DNA of 28,880 bases from CAIVSN01 sp040383945 (GCA_040383945.1 JBEICN010000009.1:1-28880), one strand, 5' to 3'; shown: positions 10,094 to 18,640, counted from the stretch's first letter. A program made the numbers and translations. The notes: generated from the letters alone by a model not told the origin.

Positions 10094-10678
10094 ATGATTC
10101 ATACTCGACCCAATCTTCCCTATGGCAATGATTCGCTCGCTCCATACATTTCGGCAGAAACCCTCGAATTCCATGCAGGTAAGCATCATCAAGCCTATGT
10201 TGATAACCTCAACAAGCTTATCATTTGAACCCCTCACGAACATCAAGATCTTGAGACCATCATAAAAACTTCCACTGGTGCTATTTTTAATAATGCGGCT
10301 CAAGTCTGGAATCACACATTCTACTTTGAAAGCTTGGCACCCACAGGTTCTGCAAAACTCGATGGAGATCTTAAATCAGCGATCGTGGATACTTGGGGAT
10401 CCGAGGAAGCGTTCATGGCTGAATTCAACAAGATAGCTCTCGGAACTTTTGGCTCTGGATGGGCTTGGCTGGTACAAAAATCAGATGGATCGATCAGTAT
10501 TGTTTCAACGAGCAATGCTGCCACACCTCTCACTACCGAAGATACCCCTATACTTACCTGCGATGTTTGGGAGCATGCCTACTATATTGATACTAGAAAT
10601 TCTCGACCAAAATACCTCGAAAATTTTTGGAAAGTCGTCAATTGGGAAAAAGCCGGGAAACGATATATTTCACGATAG
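10094..10678 (+). CDS. sodB: Iron-type superoxide dismutase
   Basis: Converts superoxide to hydrogen peroxide and oxygen in the cytoplasm. The 194-residue protein carries the metal ligands in HAGKHHQAYVDNL, WNHTFYF and DVWEHAYYID. FNNAAQVWNH carries the active-site Gln where FeSODs have it, and SNAATPLT lacks the Gln typical of MnSOD, so iron is likely. GSGWAWLV is also present. One TGA at 10226-10228 falls after NKLII, a position where glycine fits the family. Stop is TAG. No Shine-Dalgarno precedes ATG 10094. Several hairpins follow the gene. Confidence 0.96.
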
Positions 10679-10690
10679 AATAAGCAACTG

Positions 10691-10762
10691 AGAGGAAATC
10701 TGTTTTTATAAACAGATTTCCTCTATAAAAATCCTTCTCCCAAATGGAAAAGGATTTTTATA
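10691..10762 (+). terminator. Two adjoining terminator hairpins after sodB
   Basis: The first has a perfect 15-bp stem (10691-10705 with 10710-10724) and a TTAT loop. The second has a 13-bp stem TATAAAAATCCTT / AAGGATTTTTATA (10724-10736 with 10750-10762), and its T-rich 3' arm can serve as the U tract. Confidence 0.7.
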
Positions 10763-10769
10763 AGACGGG

Positions 10770-10814
10770 CTTTCAAAACAAAAATCCTCCGTATACACAA
10801 AGGATTTTTGAAAG
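10770..10814 (-). terminator. Terminator of the cold-shock gene
   Basis: CAAAAATCCT (10779-10788) pairs with AGGATTTTTG (10801-10810). Read on the minus strand the hairpin runs into TTTTTGTTTTG, as expected for a terminator 10 or so bases after the csp stop. The arm sequence AAAATCC/GGATTTT is shared with the neighbouring sodB hairpin. Confidence 0.65.
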
Positions 10815-10824
10815 TAAGGCTCAA

Positions 10825-11067
10825 TTATGCAGCGAGTTTTACATCGTGTGCTTCAAGTCCTTTCTTTCCTTGAACTGGTGTATATTCTACAGCAGCTCCT
10901 TCCTTGGCAGGCTTGTTGGTAGAAGGATCAATTTCGGCCCAACTGTTAAAAATTTGACCTCCTCCTTCTACTTTGGTGCAGTGGAAAAATAGATCATCAC
11001 CACCATTTTCTGGAGCAATAAATCCAAAACCTTTGTCTGCTACAAGCTTCTTGATAATCCCGTTCAT
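10825..11067 (-). CDS. cspA: Cold-shock domain protein (CspA family)
   Basis: Small single-domain RNA chaperone of 80 residues. It has RNP1 KGFGFI and RNP2 DLFFH, the two RNA-binding motifs of the five-stranded cold-shock fold, and opens MNGIIKKLVADKG where most family members begin MxGTVKWF. A loop enriched in polar residues (IFNSWAEIDPSTNKPAK) is longer than in E. coli CspA. No TGA in the gene; stop is TAA. The 5' leader holds a hairpin just before the start and a possible -10 TATACT at 11123-11128. Confidence 0.95.
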   Translation of the reverse strand: MNGIIKKLVADKGFGFIAPENGGDDLFFHCTKVEGGGQIFNSWAEIDPSTNKPAKEGAAVEYTPVQGKKGLEAHDVKLAA

Positions 11068-11069
11068 TC

Positions 11070-11098
11070 TGCGAGAGTGAAAAAATAGATATCTCGCA
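11070..11098 (-). promoter_or_regulatory. Hairpin in the csp leader next to the start codon
   Basis: TGCGAGA and TCTCGCA (11092-11098 and 11070-11076) pair as a perfect 7-bp stem around a 15-nt AT-rich loop, ending two bases before the ATG. Cold-shock mRNAs often have temperature-responsive leaders. That role is inference here. Confidence 0.45.
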
Positions 11099-11164
11099 CT
11101 TCCTTTCGTACGTTTGAGATTGAGTATAAGTTTAAGAAGTATTTGAATAATTGCAAGTTTACCC

Positions 11165-11201
11165 GAAAAATTCTACACGATTCTACGCGAGAATCGTGTA
11201 G
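11165..11201 (-). terminator. Rho-independent terminator of glyS
   Basis: Perfect 12-bp stem CTACACGATTCT / AGAATCGTGTAG (11173-11184 with 11190-11201), five-base loop, followed on the minus strand by AATTTTTC. It lies 57 nt after the glyS stop. Confidence 0.8.
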
Positions 11202-11257
11202 GCAGACCACAAAAAAACGATAAAATTCCGACATTCAAGTTGTTATTGATGCCGTCA

Positions 11258-12667
11258 TTAACATCCCTTGCTATGAAAAAATTTCACAAGATCGGTAAGT
11301 GGAATGATTTCTTGAGCTCATGTATCTCGGTCACGAACGGTCACCTGCTTCTGATCAAAATTTTCACTATCTACACATATAGCAAATGGGATTCCCGCCT
11401 CATCTGCACGATAATAGCGCTTCCCGATGGCTCCAGCTTCGTCATATTCACAAACGAAGTGTTCAGATAGGATGTTAAATACTTCCATGGCTTCAGCCCC
11501 AAGCTTTTTTACAAGCGGAAGAATGGCTACTTTGACTGGGGCAATGTTGCTAGGGAATCTCATAACCACTCGAGTCGATCCATCCTCCATTTTTACCTCA
11601 TCATAAGCATCGGCAAGGCACGCAAGTGTCAATCGTGAAAGCCCAATAGATGGCTCAATAACGTAAGGAATATATTTTTTGGTTACCTGCTGATCACCCA
11701 CCAATTCCTGAGTCACATAACTCAAATCTTGCTTCGAGAGTCCCATATGTGCCTTGAGATCAAAATCTGTTCTGTTTGCCAATGTGGAAATTTCACCCCA
11801 TCCAAACGGAAAATGGTATTCAAAGTCACCCGCTTGTTTGGAGTAGTGCGGGAGTCATTCTTTGGGGATTTCCACAAAGCGTAGTCGATCTTTTTTGAGA
11901 CCGAGAACATTGGCAAAAAATGCATATTCGGCATCATACCACTCCTGATAAAATACCTCATCCGTACCTGGCTCACAAAAGTACTCAATTTCAATCTGCT
12001 CAAATTCTCGAGTTCGAAAAATGAAGTTTTTGGGAGTGATTTCATTGCGGAAGGCTTTTCCGCATTGAGCAATACCGAAAGGGACTTTTTTCCGGCTCGA
12101 TCTTGCCACATTCATAAAATTCACAAATATTCCTTGCGCGGTTTCTGGACGGAGATATACCAGAGAAGTCGAATCTTCTGTTACCCCCTGATGTGTCGAG
12201 AGCATAAGATTAAAACGCTGAATATCTGTCCAATTCTTTGCTCCGCAATTCGGACATGCTATATGTCCCGCCTGTATATAGAGGTTAAAATCTTCATTTG
12301 GGGTTTTATCCCCTGCCCAATTTGATGGGACTGGAAATTTTGAATCCTTTTGGACTGCCTCTTCTACCAGCTTATCAGCACGATGTCGTGTATGACAGTC
12401 TCGACACTCTATGAGTGGGTCAGAAAAACTCGACACATGACCACTTGCCACCCATACATTTGGATTCATAAGAATAGCCGAATCCAGCAAGACCATATCA
12501 GAGCGTTTTTGGACAAAATTTTTCATCCAAGCATTCTTGATATTTTCTTTAAGCATAGCTCCATAAGGACCGTAGTCCCAGGAGTTCGCGAGTCCTCCAT
12601 AAATTTCAGACCCTTGATATACAAATCCCTTCAGCTTAGAGAGATCAACTAGCTGTTTCATTTCCAT
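11258..12667 (-). CDS. glyS: Glycyl-tRNA synthetase (single-chain, class II)
   Basis: Charges tRNA-Gly, and in this organism presumably also the glycine tRNA that reads UGA. The 469-residue protein is the eukaryote/Gram-positive alpha2 type. Seen: N-terminal GFVYQGSEIYGGLANSWDYGP, zinc-binding-like CRDCHTRH and CPNCGAKN, RPETAQGIFVNF, FGIAQCGKAFRNEITP..FIFRTREFEQ (motif 2), FPFGWGE..NRTDFDL, IEPSIGLSRL (motif 3) and the anticodon-binding domain ending VTVRDRDT. TGA is read as Gly at 11855 and 11318. The C-terminus runs on past the second TGA to TAA at 11258-11260. ATG 12667 lies directly downstream of a T-box leader. Confidence 0.96.
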
Positions 12668-12689
12668 ATAAAATAGACCTTATAGAATA

Positions 12690-12840
12690 AAGTCTTGGGA
12701 CCGAGAAATTCTCGGCGGTTCCACCCAAGTTCCCGATGATTTCGGGCAACTCTCTTATACTCTCCACGGATTCCACCCCGCATCTACGAATATTGATCGC
12801 AAGTATACGGGGCATTCGGGAAAAGTAAATTTTGAAATCT
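12690..12840 (-). promoter_or_regulatory. T-box riboswitch leader of glyS
   Basis: On the minus strand the leader has the T-box core GGGTGGAACCGCC (about 12715-12727). Its TGGA can pair with a UCCA acceptor end, which fits tRNA-Gly with discriminator U. A CCCGA/TCGGG hairpin (stem III) precedes it. A competing terminator follows: CTTGGG (12723-12728) with CCCAAG (12694-12699) enclosing CCGAGAATTTCTCGG (12701-12715). The arrangement closely matches B. subtilis glyQS. Stem I is less clear: CCCCG/CGGGG and TGCGA/TCGTA pairings are visible, but I cannot assign the specifier codon. Uncharged tRNA-Gly should favour glyS expression. Confidence 0.8.
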
Positions 12841-12865
12841 CATTTGAAATTCTCTCGCACGATTC

Positions 12866-14806
12866 TTAGTGCACCAAAACGAGAATGATGGGCTCTTTTC
12901 CAACTTCTTCAAATATGAAGTCCTGTACCTTTTTGGCAGCATACTCGCGGAAGTCATCTACTCCACTAAATCTTTGGATTTCGTTCCTGAGAGTTTGATC
13001 GAGAAAACCGTATATTTTTTCTTCAAGACCAGGAAAATTTTTCAATCCCGGCATACCAGCAAGATCAAGTTTAAAAAGGAATTCTCCAGGTTTCTTTGCG
13101 ATGGAGACTGCTACGACACCATTTTGTCGAAGTTGCTCTCGATCGTGTATTTCTCGCTCAGTGGTCATTCCTACCATATATCCATCTGCGGTAATAAGCC
13201 TGTGGGAGACAAACATATCAGTTATACGGAAGTCATCCTTGGTAAACTCAATTATCTGTCCATTCTTTGAAAGAATTACGCGATCTTTGGAATATCCAAG
13301 CTCGTAGGCATTCTTGGCGTTACCATAAATCATGTGCGGATACCCATACACTGGCATGTAGACTTCCGGTCGAAGAAGTGAAATCATTCTCTTGGTATCT
13401 TCGGCTCGTGCATGTCCTCCGGCATGGATTTCGGATTCCTTGTATTGGTAAATACGAGGCCCCTGTGCCATGATTATATCAAATAACCCTTGAACATTCC
13501 GCTCATTTCCTGGGATGACCGAACTAGAGAAGACTACGGTATCGGAAGGGCGAAGCGTGGTATCTTTTGATTCCCCGGTAGCAATTCGCATAAGGGCTGC
13601 GTATCGCTCCCCCTGAGCTCCAGTACAACAAATAGTTACTTTATTGTCTGGCAAACGATTCGCTTCTTCCATGGAAATAATCGTCCCTGGCTTTGGCTTG
13701 GCATAACCGAGCTTGAAAGCTATATCCATATAGTTATTCATTCCGCGTCCAAGAAGTACAATCTTACGATCAAATTTTTCTGCGGTTGCAATAATAAGCA
13801 TGACTCTGTCAATAATTGAACTGAAAGTCGCCGTAATAATCCGATTTTCAGATTTTTTGAAAATCTCCTCGATAGACCCGACCACATCGGATTCAGAAAT
13901 ACTCGACCCCGACAAATGAGCGTTGGTAGAATCAGACAAAAGCGCTCGGACTCAGCGATTACCAATGCTTTCAAGCAAACTAAAATCTGTGCTCGGACGA
14001 TATGGCAAAGGATGAGCATCAAATTTCCAGTCTCCCGTATGCACAAATCTTCCCACCGGTGTCTCAATCAGTATTCCCACAGAGTCAGGAATAGAGTGAT
14101 CTACCGTGAATGGCATAATTTGAAAATTGGAACCAAGTGAAAAGGTAGCATTTCGAGTAATTCGCTCCATATTAGACAATGGTTCTGCATTTTCTCCCTG
14201 CTTCATGGCAATAAGCTCGAACGCCATTGAAGTGGCGTACATCGGAATATTTCGACCAAGTTGTTTCACAGCAAAAGGAATAGCACCAATATGGTCAATA
14301 TGACCATGGGTAATCACGATACCGACCACGTTCTTTCCCTTAAGATAGGCAAGATCCGGAATGCTTCCATTGATACCATGCTGGTACTGATCGGCAAACT
14401 GGATTCCCATATCAACTATCACCACCTCGCCATTGTACTCAAAAGCGGTACAATTGAGTCCTACTTGCTCCACTCCTCCGAGTGGAATGATTCGAAGCAC
14501 ATCTTTTGGAGTGGGTGTAGCTTTGAGCTCTTCGTATCCAAGAAATGACTTGAGTGCGAGCTGTGGGGTGACGAAGGGGAACGATCGCTTGTTTCTGAAT
14601 TTGGGGATACTCACAAAGCTAGATCCTGGTTCTACTTTTTTTCCTCCAGTTTCAGATCGTCGATCGGTTCGAGAGTAGTACCCTTCCTTTTTGGGAGCTG
14701 TATGTGTGGCGCTTCGAGGATGAGCGTGAGGAGAGGATGATTTTTTTGATGATGCAGGTGTAGGAAATGTTGCATCCGGAGTCGTGTCCAATGAGTCAGT
14801 TGTCAT
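12866..14806 (-). CDS. rnj: Ribonuclease J
   Basis: Metallo-beta-lactamase/beta-CASP RNase with 5'-3' exo- and endonuclease activity in mRNA decay and rRNA maturation. The first 80 or so of 646 residues are a disordered basic Ser/Lys/Arg-rich extension. The catalytic core follows: IIPLGGVEQVGLN, the metal motif THGHIDHIG, VDHSIPDS, HTGDWKFD, LLSDSTNA, then the beta-CASP domain (IITATFSS, FSSSVIPGNE, EIHAGGHA, PVYGYPHM) and the C-terminal domain (DGYMVGM). One TGA at 13952 gives the conserved Gly in NR-G-VRALLSDSTN. Stop is TAA. A TATAAT lies upstream at 14830-14835, overlapping the stop of the preceding gene. PNPase is encoded in the same window. Confidence 0.96.
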
Positions 14807-14830
14807 AGTATTTGTATAAAGTAAGTTGAA

Positions 14831-15331
14831 TTATAAGGTATGAATAAGAATAATTACGCATGGTATTCGTCAGAGTATTTCCTTGAGTAATTTTTCAGTA
14901 TCTTGCTTGAGAAGTCGGTTGAGATCCTTGATTTCAATATCAGGAATATCCTGAAGTGCGGTTTCGTAAAATTCTCTTGCGGCGCTCACAATATTTGCAT
15001 GGAGCAATTTGCCATTTTGAGGAAGCATCAGACCACGACTTTCGAGATGCACTGACGAAAGCAGGGCTCGCGTATCCGTATCGCAAATGTAGGTTACTAC
15101 CAAAACCCCCTGTTCTTGCATAAGAGCACGAAGTTCTGCAACATGTTGAGGTAATCTCGCATATCCTCCCGGAGTTTTACTGGGGGCACGAGGAGTTCGA
15201 TTTGAGGGCTTTTTTTTGTGGCCTGATCGTCCACTATGAGGAGCTCGAGCGGGAGCGCTATTGAAAACGTCAGAATATTCGGACGTGGAATGTTGGGTAT
15301 TTTGGCGAAATCAAGGCCTATGAGTATTCAT
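14831..15331 (-). CDS. Small protein resembling a stand-alone RNase J C-terminal domain
   Basis: Predicted protein of 166 residues, using TGA as Gly at 15311 and 14870, ATG 15331, stop TAA. The first half is a basic disordered tail rich in Arg, Ser, Pro and Lys, similar in character to the N-terminal tail of the RNase J next door. The second half (GVLVVTYICDTDTRAL, HLESRGLMLPQNGK, a long AREFYETAL helix, LNRLLKQDTEKLLKEIL) follows the pattern of the RNase J C-terminal domain: a beta-rich start, an S/E-SRG element, then two helices ending in a basic segment. No nuclease core is present. It lies 24 nt upstream of rnj on the same strand. It may be a paralogous fragment that partners RNase J. The similarity is by eye and should be taken as tentative. 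Confidence 0.6.
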
Positions 15332-15425
15332 ACAAAAACGAGCGTTCAGTACATTTCTCTCGTTCAAAAAAATATGGTGAACAAGAGTCAATCAAAATAA
15401 TCGAGCTGGGCTCGTGTATATCATC

Positions 15426-15462
15426 GGAATTTGAAGTATCTCGAAGAGTATTTCAAAATTCC
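15426..15462 (-). terminator. Long imperfect hairpin after the pilin/peptidase operon
   Basis: GGAATTT..GTATCTC pairs with GAG-TATTTC..AAATTCC across 15426-15462 with a GAA loop, about 16 pairs with one bulge on each side. It lies about 30 nt after the metallopeptidase stop. There is no clean U tract, so it may be a processing or mRNA-stability element. Confidence 0.45.
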
Positions 15463-15494
15463 CGTGATGTAAGCGAACAGAGCGAGTATAGTAC

Positions 15495-16400
15495 TTATTT
15501 TATATAAAACAAGTATTTGTTGATGGCGACTGGTATTTTTGTAGTATCCCAACTATATTTTGGAAGAGCTTCCACCTCAAATCCAGTCCCGACGAATTCC
15601 TTGTTGAGAAAAACATGCTTTTGAAAAAACGCATATTTTGCCTCTAGAGCTTTACTCTGCTTGGCACGTTTGGCAAATTCTTGATTGTGAAACAGAAAAA
15701 AAGTAAATGATTCTCAAAAATCCTCGTATTTGTTTGTCATGGCATACCCGCTCACAAAGTCCTGAATGGACATTCATGGCTTCTTGGTAGACATATCCAC
15801 CCAGGATATGCTGTAAAATTTTTCACTCGGATCTCCAAGTATCATTCATGACTTTAGATACTGTATGTCGACAACATGGGCCAACTCGTGCAAAAGCACC
15901 TTTATGCTTTCTGATATGGAAGCAAGAGGAACCACCAGGCTTACGAGCTCCGTTGTCATTTTACCGCGTGGTTCTACCCGATCATCCACGAGCTCCAGTC
16001 GTACTGGTGTAATGAGAGGTTCCAATTTTGGACTAGAAAGTATAGAGTCATATGCCTGAATGAGAGGCTCGGGTGGTGGATTTGTGGTAAGAATTTCCAT
16101 CACCACTTTTTCTGGAGCACTCGTAAGCGGGTCGGCAGAGGAAGAAGGAATACTGGGAGAGGAAGCTTGTGAGGTGTGTTCTGGAGTATCTTTGAGAGAA
16201 CTTGATGAAATGTTGGGCGATTGAGTGTCACTTTTTATCGAATCTTGTGGGTGAGAATGCTTTTGAGTATGAGTGAGTGCTCGGGACTCATCAAAGTCAC
16301 TGATGGTTGCAACCGCATCACCCCGTGAAAGATCCATCCAAGAAAAAAGAAGGACGAATGAAAAAGAAAAATAGAATATAAAAAGCTTATACGACACCAT
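15495..16400 (-). CDS. Membrane-anchored or secreted zinc metallopeptidase (HExxH), pilin-cluster gene 5
   Basis: Predicted protein of 301 residues. An N-terminal hydrophobic segment (LFIFYFSFSFVLLFSW) acts as signal or anchor. A Ser/Thr/Pro/His-rich linker to about residue 95 follows. The C-terminal domain has HELAH at 171-175 and, about 55 residues later, EDFGESF (226-232), where Glu can be the third zinc ligand, as in gluzincin-like families with an EDFAE motif. TGA is read as Gly at 15846, 15774 and 15714. The third gives the Gly inside EDFGESF. Stop is TAA. ATG 16400 lies 2 nt after the preceding pilin-like gene's stop, so it is the last gene of that operon. It may process surface proteins or pilins, or cleave host or prey wall material. 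Confidence 0.75.
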
Positions 16401-16402
16401 GA

Positions 16403-16843
16403 CTAACTTCCAGTACTCGTGGAATAGATAAGTTTAATAATTGCATTGACCAGCGGGAACGAAATCAGCATCATCACGAAGCCAATAATTCCAAACTTGA
16501 GGGAACCCTTGGCCTTTTTGATCCGCTCATCATCGCCTGCGGCTATGGTATAGAGAATCGCTGCATACACGATGGCACCAATCGCGAGAATGGAACCTGC
16601 AGAAATAAGTCGATTTGCGATGGCGATTACTTTTTTTTGAGCACCTTCTTCTATGGTATAATCTTCACCCTCTGCTTCTATACCCTGATTTGGCTTACAT
16701 TCAGCTAAAAGTTCTTTGACGGTTTTTGAGTCAGTCAAGCTTTGGGCACAGCGTGCAGGTGCGGCATACGATTGAGGGAAAAACAAAAGACCAAACGATG
16801 TAGTCCAAATAAGCGAAACAATGGTCAATAATGCTTTTTTCAT
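16403..16843 (-). CDS. VirB2/TrbC-like small two-helix membrane protein, pilin-cluster gene 4
   Basis: Protein of 146 residues with a signal peptide ending near SYAAPA, a Cys pair region (CAQS, CKPN), an acidic stretch, then two hydrophobic helices separated by a charged loop AAGDDERIKKAKGS. The order of signal peptide, helix, GD..K..AK loop and helix matches VirB2/TrbC-type pilins of type IV secretion and the three genes before it. No TGA is used; stop is TAG. It is packed between its neighbours by gaps of 2 and 4 nt. Confidence 0.7.
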   Translation of the reverse strand: MKKALLTIVSLIWTTSFGLLFFPQSYAAPARCAQSLTDSKTVKELLAECKPNQGIEAEGEDYTIEEGAQKKVIAIANRLISAGSILAIGAIVYAAILYTIAAGDDERIKKAKGSLKFGIIGFVMMLISFPLVNAIIKLIYSTSTGS

Positions 16844-16847
16844 AAGA

Positions 16848-17234
16848 CTAAAAGGAAAAGCCAGTTACAATTCGAACGACCGCGTAGGCAAGCGGAGCAA
16901 TGATAAGACCAACGGCAACATAAATCAGGGCTAACCAAGCTTTTTTAAACTCTCCCGGATCTCCCTTGGCCGTAAACAGCTTAAATCCGATAAATATCAT
17001 GGATCAAATAGCTATAACTGCATAGGCCCCCAGGAGGTACACCTGAATGGTCTTGAGAAAATTGCCCTGTATCGTAACATTGGTGCTTGATTCAGCACTA
17101 TTTTCTCCACCCTTCACCAACAGCAAATCGGATGTTATGACTGGCTCATTTGACGCATATATCGTCACAGGAATTGATCCGAACAGCATATATCCAAAAA
17201 AGGCCAATGAACAAATGCGTGAAAAATATTTCAT
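16848..17234 (-). CDS. VirB2/TrbC-like small two-helix membrane protein, pilin-cluster gene 3
   Basis: Protein of 128 residues. It has a signal peptide (SLAFFGYMLFGSIPVTIYA), a short Ser/Asn-rich segment, helix 1 (IQVYLLGAYAVIAI-G-SMIFIGF), charged loop TAKGDPGEFKKAW and helix 2 (LALIYVAVGLIIAPLAYAVVRI). The TGA at 17004 lies inside helix 1 and is read as Gly; without it helix 2 would be lost. Stop is TAG. ATG 17234 is preferred because it starts 1 nt after the TAA of the preceding gene. Confidence 0.7.
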
Positions 17235-17235
17235 A

Positions 17236-17607
17236 TTAACTAATGTTAAGTTGGTATATTGCTTCAATTATTGCGTATGCAGCTCCACTGAGCAAGATAC
17301 CAATGAGAGAATAGGTAATAATAGATTTTGCATTTTTAACCTTATTTTCGTCTCCATAAGAGAGCATCATCAATATCCCCGCATAGGTAAGCGACATTAT
17401 GGCCAGAACTCCCGCAAACATAATTGCCTGTCGAATAATCTTACCGATACTATTCTCTACGGCTGTTGATGACTCAAATGGAAGTCCCATTTTTTGAGGG
17501 GTCGGCAGATTGTTTGCATGCATCACATCAAAGCCCGTATATGAGAGGAATGTCAAAATCGTCACGACCAAGAAGATTTTGAGATGTTTGATAGTAACTA
17601 TGCTCAT
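17236..17607 (-). CDS. VirB2/TrbC-like small two-helix membrane protein, pilin-cluster gene 2
   Basis: Protein of 123 residues from ATG 17607, which overlaps the end of the preceding gene by 10 nt. It has an N-terminal hydrophobic segment (IFLVVTILTFLSYTGF), a short exposed part, helix 1 (AIMFAGVLAIMSLTYAGILMMLS), loop SYGDENKVKNAKS and helix 2 (IITYSLIGILLSGAAYAIIEAI). Stop is TAA. It has the same plan as the other three cluster proteins, but outside the loop motif the sequences differ greatly, suggesting old duplicates. Confidence 0.7.
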   Translation of the reverse strand: MSIVTIKHLKIFLVVTILTFLSYTGFDVMHANNLPTPQKMGLPFESSTAVENSIGKIIRQAIMFAGVLAIMSLTYAGILMMLSYGDENKVKNAKSIITYSLIGILLSGAAYAIIEAIYQLNIS

Positions 17608-18155
17608 ATAATCCAAATTACAAATTGTATAATTCCATAGGAGAGCAGGGCAACAAATATAGCAATGATATTGTAGGTGATGATGATTTTACCCTTATTC
17701 GCCTTTTCACTATCTCCTCCACTGGTTACCATATAGAATCCTCCTATTACAATGGAGAGAACCGCGAGCGTGCTGATGACAATGAGGAGTATTCTGGTAA
17801 CTCTTTTGAGAAACTCGGGTATATTATCCGAACCTTTTGTATATTCTCTATTCGTGGGGGTAATACCACTGAGATCTAGGGTGAAGCCCGTGCTCATGAG
17901 GGGGGATTTTCCAGGGGGTGTCGCAGGATTTTCAGGAACATATTTATCTGCAGCAGCATTATCTGCAGCATTTTTCATTGCAGCAGCATTATCTGCAGTA
18001 TTTTTCTCTATGGCAGCTTCGAGATCTCAGGGGCATCAAAACTCTGAGTCGCCACAAGGCGCAGCATATCAACTCGACACTCAAAAAAAGACTCAGTGCA
18101 AAATTCCAAATGCAATCAATAGGGCCAAGCTCAAAAACTTTCGTACATTCGTCAT
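17598..18155 (-). CDS. VirB2/TrbC-like small membrane protein with Ala/Asn repeat, pilin-cluster gene 1
   Basis: Protein of 185 residues, first gene of the operon. Signal peptide MTNVRKFLSLALLIAFG to about YAAPC, a Cys-bearing acidic segment (CGDSEF, CPGD), an alanine-rich repeat (NTADNAAAMKNAADNAAADK), then a mature domain with helix 1 (ILLIVISTLAVLSIVIGGFYMV), loop TSGGDSEKANKGK and helix 2 (IIAIFVALLSYGIIQFVI). The signal peptide and Cys segment are seen only when several TGA codons (18093, 18081, 18069, 18036, 18027) are read as Gly. A last TGA precedes TAG at 17598-17600. ATG 18155 follows a promoter-like sequence. Confidence 0.7.
17949..18008. repeat. 30-bp tandem duplication in pilin-cluster gene 1
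   Basis: Positions 17949-17978 repeat at 17979-18008 with three differences. They encode the paired Asp-Asn-Ala-Ala-Ala segments, probably a helical spacer whose length can vary by slippage. Confidence 0.75.
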
Positions 18156-18193
18156 ATGAGAGTGATGTTGCCAAAATATATTTCTTTGAGTGC

Positions 18194-18221
18194 ATAGTAC
18201 CCCATACCGGGAAAAACTCAA
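18194..18221 (-). promoter_or_regulatory. Promoter candidate for the pilin/peptidase operon
   Basis: On the minus strand, TTGAGT (18216-18221), a 16-nt spacer and TACTAT (18194-18199), about 40 nt before ATG 18155. On the other strand TTGCAT (18227-18232), 15 nt, then TATACT (18248-18253) may drive the holin-like gene, making this a divergent promoter region. Confidence 0.45.
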
Positions 18222-18277
18222 AAATATTGCATTCGCTTTTCCTTGAATATACTTCATACAACATTTCGCTCACTACC

Positions 18278-18640
18278 ATGCAAATATTTCTGTCGATTTT
18301 TTTTAATGGACTCATCCTGTATGGCCTCAGTTTTTTTCTACCAGAAATAACCGCTACAGGAGGCCTGAAACTCTATTTTGTTGCTGGTATACTGCTCGGT
18401 CTACTCAACACTTTCGTGAAGCCAATTCTCAAAATACTTGGCTTCCCCTTTGTCATACTGACATTTGGACTTTTTAGTCTGGTAATAAATGGTGTGATTC
18501 TCGCATTGCTTCAAAAGGCAATCGAGATGCTGAACATTGTCGGAGTCACATATAATTTTGGTGGCTGGGTCAACTTTGCAATTGCGGTTGTTATTTTCAG
18601 TATTTTTAATACACTGTACGGCACTTTTTTCAAACGATAA
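18278..18640 (+). CDS. Phage-holin-family/YvlD-like 4-TM membrane protein
   Basis: Protein of 120 residues with four hydrophobic helices. It matches the PF04020-type family (YvlD, 'phage holin family protein') in length and in GILLGLLNTFVKPILKILGFPFVILTFGLFSLVIN, with the conserved N..KP and P..LTLG-like turn. Despite the name, such proteins are widespread chromosomal membrane proteins of unknown role. ATG 18278 was chosen as the first Met before helix 1. Stop TAA is 2 nt before secG, so the two are likely cotranscribed. Confidence 0.85.
   Translation: MQIFLSIFFNGLILYGLSFFLPEITATGGLKLYFVAGILLGLLNTFVKPILKILGFPFVILTFGLFSLVINGVILALLQKAIEMLNIVGVTYNFGGWVNFAIAVVIFSIFNTLYGTFFKR

Noticed and set aside
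18278..18640. Evidence of a prophage from the 'phage holin' name
   Set aside because: YvlD-type proteins are common chromosomal genes and no other phage genes are present.
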